Positions 26,509 to 35,397 of a stretch of 64,000 nt of DNA are shown here, piece after piece. The notes below the pieces were generated by a model that saw only the letters and a program-made list of their open reading frames with translations, ran no database searches and was not told the origin of the DNA. The stretch is from Nordella sp. HKS 07 (GTDB taxonomy: Bacteria; Pseudomonadota; Alphaproteobacteria; Rhizobiales; Aestuariivirgaceae). Numbering within the stretch: the stretch's first letter is position 1; each line of letters begins with the position of its first letter. The stretch lies in contig NZ_CP049258.1 of the NCBI RefSeq assembly GCF_011046735.1, forward strand, positions 6,094,001-6,158,000, read 5' to 3'. Made by a program: the position numbers and the translations under genes.

Positions 26509-27484
26509 AGTTCCGCAGGTCCGGCCCAGCCATCGCCTGTTGCAAGAGCGCGGCCGAGCCATTGGCGCCGGTCAGCAGGATCACGATGCGCCTGCCCTTG
26601 ATCTGGTCGCGCCGGTGCCAGGCGCCGGCAAGGCCAGCCGCCGCGCCGGGCTCGACCAGGACGCGTCCGGCGATGGCGGCAGTCTGGACCGCCGGCAGCA
26701 GCGAGGCTTCCGGCACCAGGAACGCATCGTCGACCGACTCCAGCAGACCTGCCAGCGCCAGCTTGGCGGGCACCCGGCAGACGATGCAGTCGCCGATGGT
26801 GTGAATGTCCCGCTCAACGGGACGGCGCGCATGATAGCTGTCGACCATCGCCGGAGCGCCTTCGGACTGCACCGCCCAGACCCTTGCTTGCGGCTGGTGG
26901 ATCTTCACACCAAGCCCGGTGCCGGCTGCGAGCGAGCCGCTGCCCATCGGCACCAGCACCGCATCGATATCGGCGAGCCCCTGCCCGATCTCGAGCCCGG
27001 CGGTCGCCGCGCCGGCGATGAGCGGGCCGCTCTCGCCGTCATCGACGAATTCGCCGCCGGTTTCGGCAGCATGGTGGCGGGCATTTTCCTTGGCGGCGTC
27101 GATATCGCTCCCACCGATGAAAAGCCGGCCGCCGAAGCGCCGGATCGCGGCGAGCTTTTCGGCGACGCAGCCCTCGGGCACGAAGATATCCGAGCCGAGT
27201 CCGAGGAGGCGCGCGGCATAGGCCACGCCCTGGCCGTGATTGCCGGTCGAGGCCGTGACGGCCGAAGCCGGCTTCCCGGAAGCCATCAGCAGCGCATTGA
27301 GCGCACCGCGCAGTTTGAACGAGGCGATCGGCCCGGTTGTTTCGACCTTGAGCCAGACATCGGCGTCAAGCAGCTCGGACAGAGCGGCGGACCGGTACAA
27401 GGGGGTCGGCCGCCCGAGGTAAGGGGCCAGCTGGTCGGCGGCCGCTAGGATATCGGCTGGGGTAGGAATATTCATGTAGGACAC
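26489..27484 (-). CDS. Threonine/serine dehydratase-like PLP enzyme
   Basis: The 331-residue fold-type II PLP enzyme binds cofactor through the lysine of SFKLRGALNAL, with TASTGNHGQGVAYAARLLG as the substrate loop and LVPMGSGSLAAGTGLG as the phosphate-binding glycine loop. The order matches catabolic threonine or serine dehydratases and hydroxyaspartate dehydratases; there is no C-terminal ACT-like regulatory domain. The Lrp-like remnant just upstream on the other strand suggests that it was once controlled by an amino-acid-responsive regulator. The exact substrate is uncertain. Confidence 0.83.
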   Translation of the reverse strand: MSYMNIPTPADILAAADQLAPYLGRPTPLYRSAALSELLDADVWLKVETTGPIASFKLRGALNALLMASGKPASAVTASTGNHGQGVAYAARLLGLGSDIFVPEGCVAEKLAAIRRFGGRLFIGGSDIDAAKENARHHAAETGGEFVDDGESGPLIAGAATAGLEIGQGLADIDAVLVPMGSGSLAAGTGLGVKIHQPQARVWAVQSEGAPAMVDSYHARRPVERDIHTIGDCIVCRVPAKLALAGLLESVDDAFLVPEASLLPAVQTAAIAGRVLVEPGAAAGLAGAWHRRDQIKGRRIVILLTGANGSAALLQQAMAGPDLRNFTRSSG

Positions 27485-28033
27485 TCCGTCGGCCGCTGGC
27501 TTTTACCCTCAGTTGCCCATCTGTGGATTGCAAACTGGCACACGGCATGTTCCATGGATTCCGGTTTTCGACGCAATATGGAATCCATAACAGACCTCGA
27601 CGACATCGACCGCCATTTGCTGCGTGGATATCGGGAATGACGCCTGTCTCATCGGTGGTGATCTGATCACGCCGGGCTTCTCCAGGGAGATCACCCCGCA
27701 AGTCAGCGGCCTCAGCGCCGTTTTCCTCGGAAACACCGCGATCACACTCGACGACTTGGGTAGCGCGCCGGACTGGCTGGAGAGTACGGGACCGGAAGAA
27801 TATACATCGTGCGGCGCAAAGTCGTCGAACGCAGCCATGCTCTCCAGGCGGAGTGCAAGCGCCTTGGCTGTAGCTATATAGAGATGGGCGGGGACCGGGA
27901 TACAGCCTTTGCGACTGCCCTCAGGGTGCTCAATCTATGACGCGGGCTTCGATCTAGGAAGTCAAGTTCGAAATCAAACTACTACCTTAGGGTGCTGGAT
28001 TGTCGAAATGCACCTGGCTAGCCTGTTACGCCA
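27485..28033. other. 549-base gap with a regulator remnant
   Basis: Contains the Lrp/AsnC-like stub at 27578-27640. A + strand frame ending at about 27937 reads IYIVRRKVVERSHALQ and looks protein-like, but it starts behind an in-frame stop and I cannot identify it. The rest shows no feature. Confidence 0.35.
27578..27640 (+). pseudogene. Lrp/AsnC-family regulator stub
   Basis: From ATG 27578 the frame reads MESITDLDDIDRHLLRGYRE and stops. The LDDIDRHLL block is the characteristic start of Lrp/AsnC regulators, which normally continue with a helix-turn-helix of about 40 more residues and a ligand domain. Only the first 20 residues are present. It is divergent from the dehydratase gene, the usual place for an Lrp-type regulator of amino-acid catabolism. 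Confidence 0.5.
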
Positions 28034-28828
28034 GTGCAACACGAGCAAGCTTTCATCATGCCCGCCGAGCCACCAGTCAAGTGTCCGCCGGCCGATCTGC
28101 TGCAAGCGGCGGAAGCAGGTAACGCCGAGGCTCAGTGCGATCTCGGCCGATGGTATGCGGAGCACCAGCACGACACGCCCTATTCCCGCATGTGGTTCAG
28201 ATGCGCGGCCGATCAGGGCCTGCCCAGAGCGATGCATATTCTCGGCGTCGTGGCGCTCTATGCGGGTGACTCCGAGCTTGCGATTGAATGGTTCAGGAAG
28301 GCCGCTGCCGCCAACTGGCAATACTCCTTCTACCCGCTGGGCAGGCTGCTCGAGGAAAGCGGGGACCTGGACGGTGCATATGAGGCATACGACCGGGGCG
28401 CGCGTCTTGACTGCGCAGACTCACGGGGCGGCCTATGCCAGCTCATCGTCAACCACAGTATCGAGTCCCACTATGCGATCGCCCTCCACCTGACCAAAGC
28501 AGACGCCGAGAAGGGCTGTCGGTCCGCACAAGCGCGGCTGGCCTTGATCTATCAAGACGGGCTTGGCGTCGAGCTCGATTCCCATGCAGCGTTTTCGTGG
28601 TGGCTCAAGTCGGCGGAACAAGGACATCCCGTCGCACAGCTTGTAGTCGGATACGCTTACCATAACGGGGAGTACTTGGAACGCGATCATGCGGCGGCCG
28701 TGCGGTTCCTCATGGCGAGTGCCGCCCAGGGCAGCGATCTCGCCAAGAACTATCTACGCAACATAAGTGAGGAGCTCACGACGGCGGAGAGGCAAAAACT
28801 CCAGGAACTCGACGCGACCAGACACTGA
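28034..28828 (+). CDS. Sel1-like repeat protein
   Basis: The 264-residue protein contains about five Sel1/TPR-like repeats, recognisable as AEAQCDLGRWYAE, PRAMHILGVVALYAG, SAQARLALIYQDGLGV and HPVAQLVVGYAYHNGEYL, each followed by a WF-type helix (MWFRCAADQG, EWFRKAAAANW, SWWLKSAEQG). No signal peptide is seen, so it is probably cytosolic. Sel1 proteins act as binding scaffolds; the partner is unknown. GTG 28034 is used; ATG 28058 (MPAEPP) is an equally good start. Confidence 0.82.
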   Translation: MQHEQAFIMPAEPPVKCPPADLLQAAEAGNAEAQCDLGRWYAEHQHDTPYSRMWFRCAADQGLPRAMHILGVVALYAGDSELAIEWFRKAAAANWQYSFYPLGRLLEESGDLDGAYEAYDRGARLDCADSRGGLCQLIVNHSIESHYAIALHLTKADAEKGCRSAQARLALIYQDGLGVELDSHAAFSWWLKSAEQGHPVAQLVVGYAYHNGEYLERDHAAAVRFLMASAAQGSDLAKNYLRNISEELTTAERQKLQELDATRH

Positions 28829-28931
28829 AGCCGCCCGTCATCGATGTCAGGCGGCCCGAGCGGCGGCGTCCCCTGTCTTTTCCTTGCGCCTGGCCTCGCG
28901 AACAGCCAGCCGCGATAGTGTACGATGAGTC

Positions 28932-29801
28932 CTAGCTAGCGCGCCCTTCCACCGCCACCACGGCGATCCGGCGCCAGGACTGCGCCACCTCTTCCGGACT
29001 CGCAGCCCGGATAGCTCTGAGATCACGCGGATAGCTCACCCCATCGGCTTCGAGGAGCCGCGTGGCGTGAAACTGGCCGTTGCTCGCACGCAAAATCCAG
29101 CCGCCCTCCCGGCATTCGGGCGATACGAGATAGATCGCGCCCGGGGCAATCTCGGCAGGCTTGAGTTCGTCGGGCTCATCTGTGATGCCCCACATCCTGG
29201 TCTTCGCGACCGGCGAGATCGCATTGACGACGATGCCATGAGCCGTCCCTTCATTGGCCAGCACATTGGCGATGCCGACGGCGCCGATCTTGGCGGCCGC
29301 ATAGGCGGCGAGCCCCGGCTGCACATATTGCGGATAGAGCGCGCGATCCGAGGTCGTAAGCAGGATCCGACCGTAATTCCTTTCCTTCATCTGCGGCCAG
29401 GCCGGCTGGGCGAGCCACAAAGGCGCCTTCACACCGAGCACCAGCATGCGGTCGAGGAATTCCTCATCCAGTTCCGCGATCCGCTGATAACCGACCCAAC
29501 CGGCATTATGGATCAGCACATCGAGACGGCCATGCTGCGCGACGATCCGCTCGACGAGACTGTGGCATTCATTCCGTGTGTCGATGCCGCTGCTCTCGCC
29601 GAATGCAAGGCCGCCGCGCCTGCGCAGATCCCGCGCCGCGGCTTCGGCGATCGCCGGATCACCGCCTCTGCCATCGCTGCCGGCACCAATATCCTGAATG
29701 ATGACCGTCGCTCCCCGCTCGGCCAGCAGAGCCGCATATGCACGCCCGATGCCGCGGCCGGCGCCGGTGACAAGCGCCACTTGTCCGTCGAATCTGATCA
29801 T
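28932..29801 (-). CDS. Short-chain dehydrogenase/reductase
   Basis: The 289-residue protein is a classical SDR: cofactor loop ALVTGAGRGIGRAYA near residue 10, NAG in VLIHNAGWVG, catalytic serine in LLTTSDRALY and the YAAAK pair (AAYAAAKIGAV). The C-terminal 60 residues are longer than in minimal SDRs and resemble the multifunctional-enzyme-type (peroxisomal) relatives that act on acyl-CoA, but this is not conclusive. It stands alone, with no clear operon partner. Cofactor preference and substrate are unknown. Confidence 0.87.
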   Translation of the reverse strand: MIRFDGQVALVTGAGRGIGRAYAALLAERGATVIIQDIGAGSDGRGGDPAIAEAAARDLRRRGGLAFGESSGIDTRNECHSLVERIVAQHGRLDVLIHNAGWVGYQRIAELDEEFLDRMLVLGVKAPLWLAQPAWPQMKERNYGRILLTTSDRALYPQYVQPGLAAYAAAKIGAVGIANVLANEGTAHGIVVNAISPVAKTRMWGITDEPDELKPAEIAPGAIYLVSPECREGGWILRASNGQFHATRLLEADGVSYPRDLRAIRAASPEEVAQSWRRIAVVAVEGRAS

Positions 29802-29912
29802 GTGTGACAGCCTCGTGAGGAGTGCGAATTCTCAGGCGGAATCGCCGGCATCAGGTCACGGCGCAGTACCGAGACACCGGCGAGCCTCGCGACGATCGCG
29901 CGTCTTCTTCTC

Positions 29913-30311
29913 TCAGGACTTGACCTCGAGAACGGTCAGCTCGTGCTTCTGGCCGTCGCGCGCCGTCCACAAGATCGACTGGCCGGCCGAAAGGCCGATG
30001 AGCGCCGTTCCCACCGGCGTCAGGATGGACAAACGCCCTTGCGCGAAGTCGGCCTCGGTCGGAAACACCAGCGCCACGCTGCGCTCGACGCCCTTGTCGT
30101 CCTTGAAGCTCACCTGCGACCCCATCCGGATGACGCCCTCGGTGAGTGTGCCGTCGGCGACAACCTTCGCCCGCTCGAGTTCACCGAAGAGGTCCTCGGC
30201 GAGCAGTTCGTCGCGCTCGGCGATGGCATTGGCCAGCGTCATCAGACGGGTGTGGTCGGTTGCGGTGATGCTGATCTCCGGCTTGCGGCGGATGGGCGTG
30301 ACGTCATTCAT
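29913..30311 (-). CDS. rnk: Nucleoside diphosphate kinase regulator, GreA/GreB-like
   Basis: The 132-residue protein matches the Rnk family: a short N-terminal helical part (ITATDHTRLMTLANAIAER) and a C-terminal FKBP-like GreA/GreB domain with VIRMGSQVSFKD, VFPTEADFAQGRLSILTPVGTAL in part and TVLEV. Rnk proteins bind RNA polymerase near the secondary channel. The frame is open upstream, but ATG 30311 (MNDVTPIRRK) fits the family. It stands alone. Confidence 0.87.
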   Translation of the reverse strand: MNDVTPIRRKPEISITATDHTRLMTLANAIAERDELLAEDLFGELERAKVVADGTLTEGVIRMGSQVSFKDDKGVERSVALVFPTEADFAQGRLSILTPVGTALIGLSAGQSILWTARDGQKHELTVLEVKS

Positions 30312-30682
30312 ATCAAAAATGCCTTCTGTGCTTCCGGCCGTTCGCGGCACGGGAGTGGCTATTAATTCAGGAAAAGATTGTGGGTGGCGCCTTCTGCGAG
30401 TCCGTGATTGGACGAAAAAAGCAGCGTTACCCCCGCGACTCGGAGGTGCCAGGGGCCGAGCCGGGGGTTACGTTCCCGCGATGGGGCAAGCCCCAAAATG
30501 CCAATGAATCAAGTGTCGCTGCGCTTTGTACATAACCGCATAGTTGGGGTCGCGCGCCCCGATGTCAAGCGCCACGCGCCGGACGCGAGGTCAACAACTT
30601 CGCAGCAAGATCGATTGACAGTGGGCAGTCAATGGAAAATATTCCGCTGAGATGGGCAAATCAGCCCAGAGGGAGAGTACGG
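30312..30682. other. 371-base gap upstream of a secreted-protein gene
   Basis: Lies between the divergent rnk and secreted-protein genes and must hold both promoters. I see no repeat, RNA gene or clear operator. Confidence 0.35.
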
Positions 30683-30985
30683 ATGATCAAGATGATGGTG
30701 GCGGCGGCCGGACTGTCGATAGGTCTGCTGATGATGCCTGTCGCGACGACGACGCCCGCGCAGGCCGGCGTCAATATCGACATCAACATTGGCGGCAAGA
30801 ACCGGATCAGCTGCTGGGAGGGCGCGCGCATCGTCGAGGATTACGGTTACTTCCGGGTCCGCACCCGCGACTGCAAAGGCAGCACTTACACTTATTTCGC
30901 CCGCCGTAACGGCAAGCACTACATCATCGATGTCAGCGCCAAGCGTGGGCGTGTCACCAATGTCCGGCGCAACTACGACTGGTGA
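30683..30985 (+). CDS. Small secreted protein of unknown function
   Basis: The 100-residue protein starts MIKMMVAAAGLSIGLLMMP and has a cleavable signal peptide with a likely cut after AQA (about residue 30). The mature part is basic, has two cysteines (SCWEGARIVED and RTRDCKGSTY) that could form a disulfide, and is rich in aromatic and basic residues. ATG 30683 is chosen because GGGAGAG lies just upstream and because it starts the signal peptide. I do not recognise a named family, although similar short periplasmic proteins are common in Hyphomicrobiales. A terminator hairpin follows. Confidence 0.75.
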   Translation: MIKMMVAAAGLSIGLLMMPVATTTPAQAGVNIDINIGGKNRISCWEGARIVEDYGYFRVRTRDCKGSTYTYFARRNGKHYIIDVSAKRGRVTNVRRNYDW

Positions 30986-31016
30986 GCCGTACGCCATTCA
31001 AGGACAGAAGGACCAG

Positions 31017-31043
31017 ACAGCGGGCACTTTGCCCGCTGTTTCG
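31017..31043 (+). terminator. Hairpin terminator after the secreted-protein gene
   Basis: ACAGCGGGCA (31017-31026) and TGCCCGCTGT (31030-31039) form a perfect ten-base stem with a three-base loop, followed by a T-containing tail. It lies 32 bases after the stop. Confidence 0.8.
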
Positions 31044-31157
31044 TTTCGCCATGTGGTTTCATTGGCCGTCCGAGCCCAACGCCGTCACCGGCGCAGCACA
31101 TTGCTGAATCAGGACTGACCCGGTAAGTCTGAACTCAACAGCCATGGAGTCCCGCCG

Positions 31158-32363
31158 GTGAAGCTTCTCCCCCTCTGCCTGTCCGCCTCGCTTCTTATCG
31201 CCTCGTCCGCCGCAGCTTCCGCCGCGACCGACTGCCCGAGTCCATCGAAATTCCCGAGCTGGCTTTCCGGCGTCAAGAAGGAAGCCGCCGGCATGGGCAT
31301 CTCAAAAGGTTCCATCGCCGTGCTCGACGGCATGACCTATGATCCGGCCGTCATCAAACGCGACCGCGCGCAAAGCGTCTTCTCGCTGGCCTTTCTCGAC
31401 TTCCAGGCCCGACTGATCTCGGCAGGGCGCATGAATACCGGATCGAGCCTGCTCAATAAGCACGGCGCCATCTTCCAGAAGGTCGAACAGAAATATGGAG
31501 TGCCGCCCGCCGTCATCGTCGCCTTCTGGGGTCTCGAGACGGACTTCGGCGGTTATATGGGCGATTTCCACACCATCCGGTCTCTGGCGACCTTGTCTTT
31601 CGACTGCCGTCGGCCGGAGAAATTCCGCCCACAGCTCTTCGCGGCACTTCAGATTCTGGATCGTGGCGACATGACCGAAGCAGACATGGTCGGCGCCTGG
31701 GCCGGCGAGATCGGTCAGGTACAGTTCCTGCCCGCCGACTTCCTCCAGAGCGGTGTCGATGCCGATGGCGACGGCCGCGTGGATCTGAAACGCAGCATTC
31801 CCGACATTTTGTATTCTGCCGCGAACCTGCTCATCAATCATGGCTGGCAGCCCAACCAGCCCTGGCTGCAAGAGGTGCGTGTTCCCGAGGACCTGCCCTG
31901 GGATCAGGCCGATATCGCCATCCAGCATCCGCGCTCGCAATGGGCCAAATGGGGCGTGAAGCTCGTCTCGGGCAAGGCCCTCAAAGCGGACAAGGCGCCA
32001 GCTTCGCTCCTCTTGCCGATGGGCCGGCACGGCCCGGCCTTCCTCGCCTATCCAAATTTCACCGAGGTGTATCTGAAGTGGAACGAGTCGCTCATTTATT
32101 CGACGACGGCCGCCTATTTCGCCACCCGCCTGGCGGGCGCCCCGCCGGTCAGCAAGGGCAACGGTCCGATCGATAGCCTCGACTACAATCAGATCATGGA
32201 GCTGCAGAAGATCCTGACCCGCATGGGCTATGACGTCGGCAAGGTCGACGGCAAGCTCGGCGCGCAGAGCCGGGCGGCGGTGAAGTCGGTGCAGATCAAG
32301 CTCGGCCTGCCCGCCGATTCCTGGCCGACTCCGGATCTTCTCGAGCGCCTGCGCAGGAGCTGA
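31158..32363 (+). CDS. Lytic murein transglycosylase, MltB-like
   Basis: The 401-residue protein starts with a signal peptide (residues 1-23, cut after SAA/ATDC) and no typical lipobox. The SLT_2/MltB catalytic domain follows, with the glutamate in AFWGLETDFGGYMG and the AWAGEIGQVQFLPADFL block. A peptidoglycan-binding domain closes the protein (about 340-400: MELQKILTRMGYDVGKVDGKLG). It cleaves the glycan strands of the wall, releasing 1,6-anhydromuropeptides in the periplasm. The start is GTG at 31158, preceded by GGAG. Confidence 0.92.
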   Translation: MKLLPLCLSASLLIASSAAASAATDCPSPSKFPSWLSGVKKEAAGMGISKGSIAVLDGMTYDPAVIKRDRAQSVFSLAFLDFQARLISAGRMNTGSSLLNKHGAIFQKVEQKYGVPPAVIVAFWGLETDFGGYMGDFHTIRSLATLSFDCRRPEKFRPQLFAALQILDRGDMTEADMVGAWAGEIGQVQFLPADFLQSGVDADGDGRVDLKRSIPDILYSAANLLINHGWQPNQPWLQEVRVPEDLPWDQADIAIQHPRSQWAKWGVKLVSGKALKADKAPASLLLPMGRHGPAFLAYPNFTEVYLKWNESLIYSTTAAYFATRLAGAPPVSKGNGPIDSLDYNQIMELQKILTRMGYDVGKVDGKLGAQSRAAVKSVQIKLGLPADSWPTPDLLERLRRS

Positions 32364-32372
32364 CGGCATCAC

Positions 32373-33401
32373 ATGACGGAACGGCGCGCCACGGCGGAGA
32401 AGCTGGCGGCATTCTCCTATGAAGTTCTCACCTCGGCGGGAGCCGATCCGGACTCGGCCGAGGCGACGACCGGCGCCATGCTGCATGCCTCGCTTCTGGG
32501 TGTCGACAGCCACGGCATCAGGCTCCTTCCCTTTTATGCCGACTGCCTGAGAGGCGGCATCTGCAAGCCGAAGCCTGTCATCACCATTGCGCATCCGCGC
32601 CGCAGCGCCGTGCTCGTCGATGCCGATGACGGACTGGGCCATCTCCCCACCTATCGCGCCATGGACGAGGCCTGCGCCATTGCCCGCGATACCGGTATCG
32701 GCATGGGGGTGGTGATCAACTCGACCCATTTCGGCGCGGCGGGCGCCTATGCACTGGCGGCGGCCCAAGCCGGCTTCATCGGCTTCGTGACCTGCAATTC
32801 GGGCGCCTTCGTCGTGCCCCATGGCGGCAAGAAGCCTCTTCACGGGACGAGCCCGATCGCCATGGCCGCACCCCTGGAAGGGCGCGAGCCCTATTTTCTC
32901 GACATGGCGACGAGTTCCATTCCGTGGAACAAGGTCATGCGTTATCGCACCGAGGGACTTGAGCTTCCGCCCGATGTGGCCCTCGATGCCGACGGCAATT
33001 ACACCGCCGATCCCCATGCGGCCATCTGCCTGGGGCCGGTCGGCGGCGCGGGCTTCGGTTATAAGGGCGCTGGCCTCGCCGGCCTCGCCGAGGTCCTGGG
33101 CGCCATGCTTACCGGCATGCGGCTGTCGATCGAGCAGAGCGGCATCGTCCTCGGCGACACCAAGGTCGGCCATTTCGTGATGGCGATCGATCCGTCGACC
33201 TTCGTTCCCGCCGCGGTCTTTGCCGAACGCCATGCGAGCTATCTCGACGGTTTCAAGGCCGAGCCCGGCATCTTGCCGGCGGGCGGACCGGAATGGGCCA
33301 GGCGCATCGACCGCGAGGCCAAGGGCATTCCGCTCCCGGACGGCCTTTACCAGGAACTCGCCGAAGCAGCGGAAAAGGCCAAGGTCGCCCTTACTTTGTG
33401 A
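32373..33401 (+). CDS. Ldh-family (malate/L-lactate type) oxidoreductase
   Basis: The 342-residue protein belongs to the LDH2/MDH2 family of NAD(P)-dependent 2-hydroxy-acid dehydrogenases, distinct from Rossmann lactate dehydrogenases. Characteristic blocks are SLLGVDSHGIRLLPFYADCL, VVINSTHFGAAGAYALAAA, GTSPIAMAAP and GYKGAGLAGLAEVLGAML. The catalytic histidine lies in DSHG. It starts ten bases after the transglycosylase stop and is followed by a DMT exporter and a class II aldolase family gene, suggesting a small catabolic unit. The hydroxy-acid substrate cannot be told from the sequence. Confidence 0.88.
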   Translation: MTERRATAEKLAAFSYEVLTSAGADPDSAEATTGAMLHASLLGVDSHGIRLLPFYADCLRGGICKPKPVITIAHPRRSAVLVDADDGLGHLPTYRAMDEACAIARDTGIGMGVVINSTHFGAAGAYALAAAQAGFIGFVTCNSGAFVVPHGGKKPLHGTSPIAMAAPLEGREPYFLDMATSSIPWNKVMRYRTEGLELPPDVALDADGNYTADPHAAICLGPVGGAGFGYKGAGLAGLAEVLGAMLTGMRLSIEQSGIVLGDTKVGHFVMAIDPSTFVPAAVFAERHASYLDGFKAEPGILPAGGPEWARRIDREAKGIPLPDGLYQELAEAAEKAKVALTL

Positions 33402-33482
33402 GCCCGGCCATGCGCCGGCTGCATCCGCGCCCATCCCGAATGTCCATTGGCTTCGCCGCCGCCCCTGCCTATAGCTCGGCCA

Positions 33483-34379
33483 ATGAGCGTCGCGGGAGAA
33501 GCAGCCGGACATCGGGATAATCATGCCGTGGGCATCCTCTGGATGCTCGTCACGGTGCTTTGCTTCACCTCCCTCGACACCCTGGTGAAACACCTGCTCG
33601 AGACCTACTCGCTGGTCCAGGTCACCTGGGCGCGCTTCTTCTTCGCCACCATCGTCGCCGCTTTGGCGGCGGGCCGGAGCCTGCCGCAAGTCGTGAGGAG
33701 CAAAGCCCCGGCGCTCCAGTTGTCGCGCTCGCTGCTTCTCGCTCTGACCACCGCCTTGTTCAATGCCGGGGTGCGCCTGGTGCCCCTCGCCACCGCGACG
33801 ACGATCATGTTCCTCGCGCCCATATTGGTCACAGTCCTGTCGGTGCCCATGCTCAAGGAGCATGTCGGCCCACGCCGCTGGATCGGCGTCCTGGTCGGCT
33901 TTCTCGGTGCTCTTGTCGTGGTCAGGCCGTGGGAGAGCCAAGCCGGGATGTTCATCAGCGGCGCCACCTTCCTGCTGATCGCCGCTTTGCTCAATGCCAG
34001 CTACCAGATCACCACCCGCAAGGTGCGCCTCTATGACGAGCCATTGACCTCGCTGTTCTACACATCCGTGATCGGAGCACTCGTCACCACCCTCTTCGTT
34101 CCCTTTCACTGGCAATGGCCGGGCGCAACGGACTGGCTTCTGCTCATCGCCACCGGACTTCTCGGCGGTGTCGGCCATCTCTTCCTCATCCAGGCCTTCC
34201 GCCGCGCGCCGGCCTCGGTCGCCGCCCCCTTCTCCTATTCATCGCTGATCTGGGCAGCGTTGTTCGGCTGGTTTTTCTTCGCCGAATGGCCCGACACCTG
34301 GACATGGCTGGGCGCCGCCTTGATCATCGGTTCCGGCCTTTACATTTTCCATCGCGAAAGACAGCATAGGTCCAACTGA
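33483..34379 (+). CDS. DMT-superfamily transporter (EamA type)
   Basis: The 298-residue protein has ten hydrophobic helices in two EamA repeats; the first begins ILWMLVTVLCFTSLDTLVKH and the second TFLLIAALLNASYQITTRK. ATG 33483 is used because it begins the family N-terminus; an upstream start at 33447 would add an atypical proline-rich lead. It sits between the Ldh-family and aldolase genes on the same strand and may move their substrate or product. The direction and substrate are unknown. Confidence 0.85.
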   Translation: MSVAGEAAGHRDNHAVGILWMLVTVLCFTSLDTLVKHLLETYSLVQVTWARFFFATIVAALAAGRSLPQVVRSKAPALQLSRSLLLALTTALFNAGVRLVPLATATTIMFLAPILVTVLSVPMLKEHVGPRRWIGVLVGFLGALVVVRPWESQAGMFISGATFLLIAALLNASYQITTRKVRLYDEPLTSLFYTSVIGALVTTLFVPFHWQWPGATDWLLLIATGLLGGVGHLFLIQAFRRAPASVAAPFSYSSLIWAALFGWFFFAEWPDTWTWLGAALIIGSGLYIFHRERQHRSN

Positions 34380-34397
34380 CAATCTCGGGAGAACGCC

Positions 34398-35156
34398 ATG
34401 ACCTCGGTGACCAAACTCAAGACCAAGACGTCGGAAGAACAACAGCTTCGCATCGATCTGGCCGCGGCATTCAGGCTCGCCGAGCATTTCAATTGGCATG
34501 AGGGCGTCGCCAATCATTTCAGCCTCGCCGTGTCGCCGGACGGCAAGCAGTTCCTGATGAATCCCAAGTGGAAGCATTTCTCCGGCATCAAGGCCTCGGA
34601 CCTCCTGCTGCTCGATGCCGATGACAAGGAAGCGATGAAGCGGCCCGAAGCGCCGGACGAGACCGCCTGGTGCATCCACGGTCGCATGCACGCGCTGGTG
34701 CCCTCGGCGCGCTGCGTCATGCATGTGCATCCAACCTATGCGACGGCGCTCGTCGGCCTCGCCGATCCCGAGATCAAGCCGATCGACCAGAACACCGCGC
34801 GCTTCTACAAGCGCGTCGCCTATGACCTGGGTTATGAGGGCATGGCCAATTCGGATGCCGAGGGCAATCGTCTGGCCGGCCTCCTAGGCAACAACAAGAC
34901 GATGATGATGGGCAATCATGGCGTGCTGATCGCCGCCGGCTCGGTCGCCGAGGCCTTCGACGAGCTCTATTATCTCGAACGCGCCTGCCAGACACTCATG
35001 CTGGCCTATGCCAGCGGCCAGAAGCTCAATGTCATGAGTGACAAGGTCGCCGAGCAGACGGCGCGCGACTGGGATCTCTACGCCGACTCGGCCTTCGCCC
35101 ATTTCGCGGAGATGAAGAAGATCCTCGATCGCAAGGATCCCTCCTACGCCGATTAG
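34398..35156 (+). CDS. Class II aldolase/adducin family protein
   Basis: The 252-residue protein has the zinc-binding HxH in CVMHVHPTYATAL and the third histidine in MMGNHGVLIAAGS, with NHFSLAVSPD near the N-terminus where the family binds phosphate or acid groups. Members cleave or decarboxylate sugar acids and similar compounds, for example 3-keto-acid or 3-hydroxy-acid decarboxylases, so the name aldolase is not certain. The ATG follows GGGAGAACGCC. It is the last gene of the run from 31158 and is followed directly by a repeat block. Confidence 0.87.
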   Translation: MTSVTKLKTKTSEEQQLRIDLAAAFRLAEHFNWHEGVANHFSLAVSPDGKQFLMNPKWKHFSGIKASDLLLLDADDKEAMKRPEAPDETAWCIHGRMHALVPSARCVMHVHPTYATALVGLADPEIKPIDQNTARFYKRVAYDLGYEGMANSDAEGNRLAGLLGNNKTMMMGNHGVLIAAGSVAEAFDELYYLERACQTLMLAYASGQKLNVMSDKVAEQTARDWDLYADSAFAHFAEMKKILDRKDPSYAD

Positions 35157-35391
35157 AGCATATCCCGCCAAAGTTGAAGACTTTGGCGTAGGCGCGTGAT
35201 CAGGAAAAGTGGACACCGGTTTTCCGTCCGATCACGCGCTAAATTCAAGACTCCGATCACGTTATCACTTCAGGCCATTCGGCCTGAAGTGACCGTGATC
35301 TAGGATTTGCTCCAAGATATTGATCTGGCGCGAATCCTTTTCGGCGAAGTTATTCCACTTCGCCGGGATGCGCGCTAGATCGCGGTCTCGC
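35157..35391. repeat. Family A repeat interrupted by a composite hairpin element
   Basis: The outer parts (35157-35192 and 35301-35391) match the two halves of the reverse-oriented family A repeat. Between them, 35193-35300, lies a 108-base element with two hairpins that is absent from the other family A copies. The four bases TAGG flank it on both sides (35189-35192 and 35301-35304), as expected for a target duplication. Confidence 0.75.
35193..35300. repeat. Composite hairpin element, copy 1
   Basis: The first hairpin (35193-35239) pairs CGCGTGATC with GATCACGCG around GGAAAAGTGG/ACCGGTTTTCC. The second (35255-35300) has outer arms GATCACG/CGTGATC and an inner 12-base perfect stem, TCACTTCAGGCC against GGCCTGAAGTGA, with loop ATTC. 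The same architecture occurs at 56597-56709 and 57997-58095. Confidence 0.75.
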
Positions 35392-35397
35392 CCTGCC

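Noticed and set aside
31302-34178. A 958-codon open frame on the - strand
   Set aside because: It runs antisense to the transglycosylase, Ldh-family and DMT transporter genes, all of which have clear family motifs. Long antisense frames are common in GC-rich DNA.
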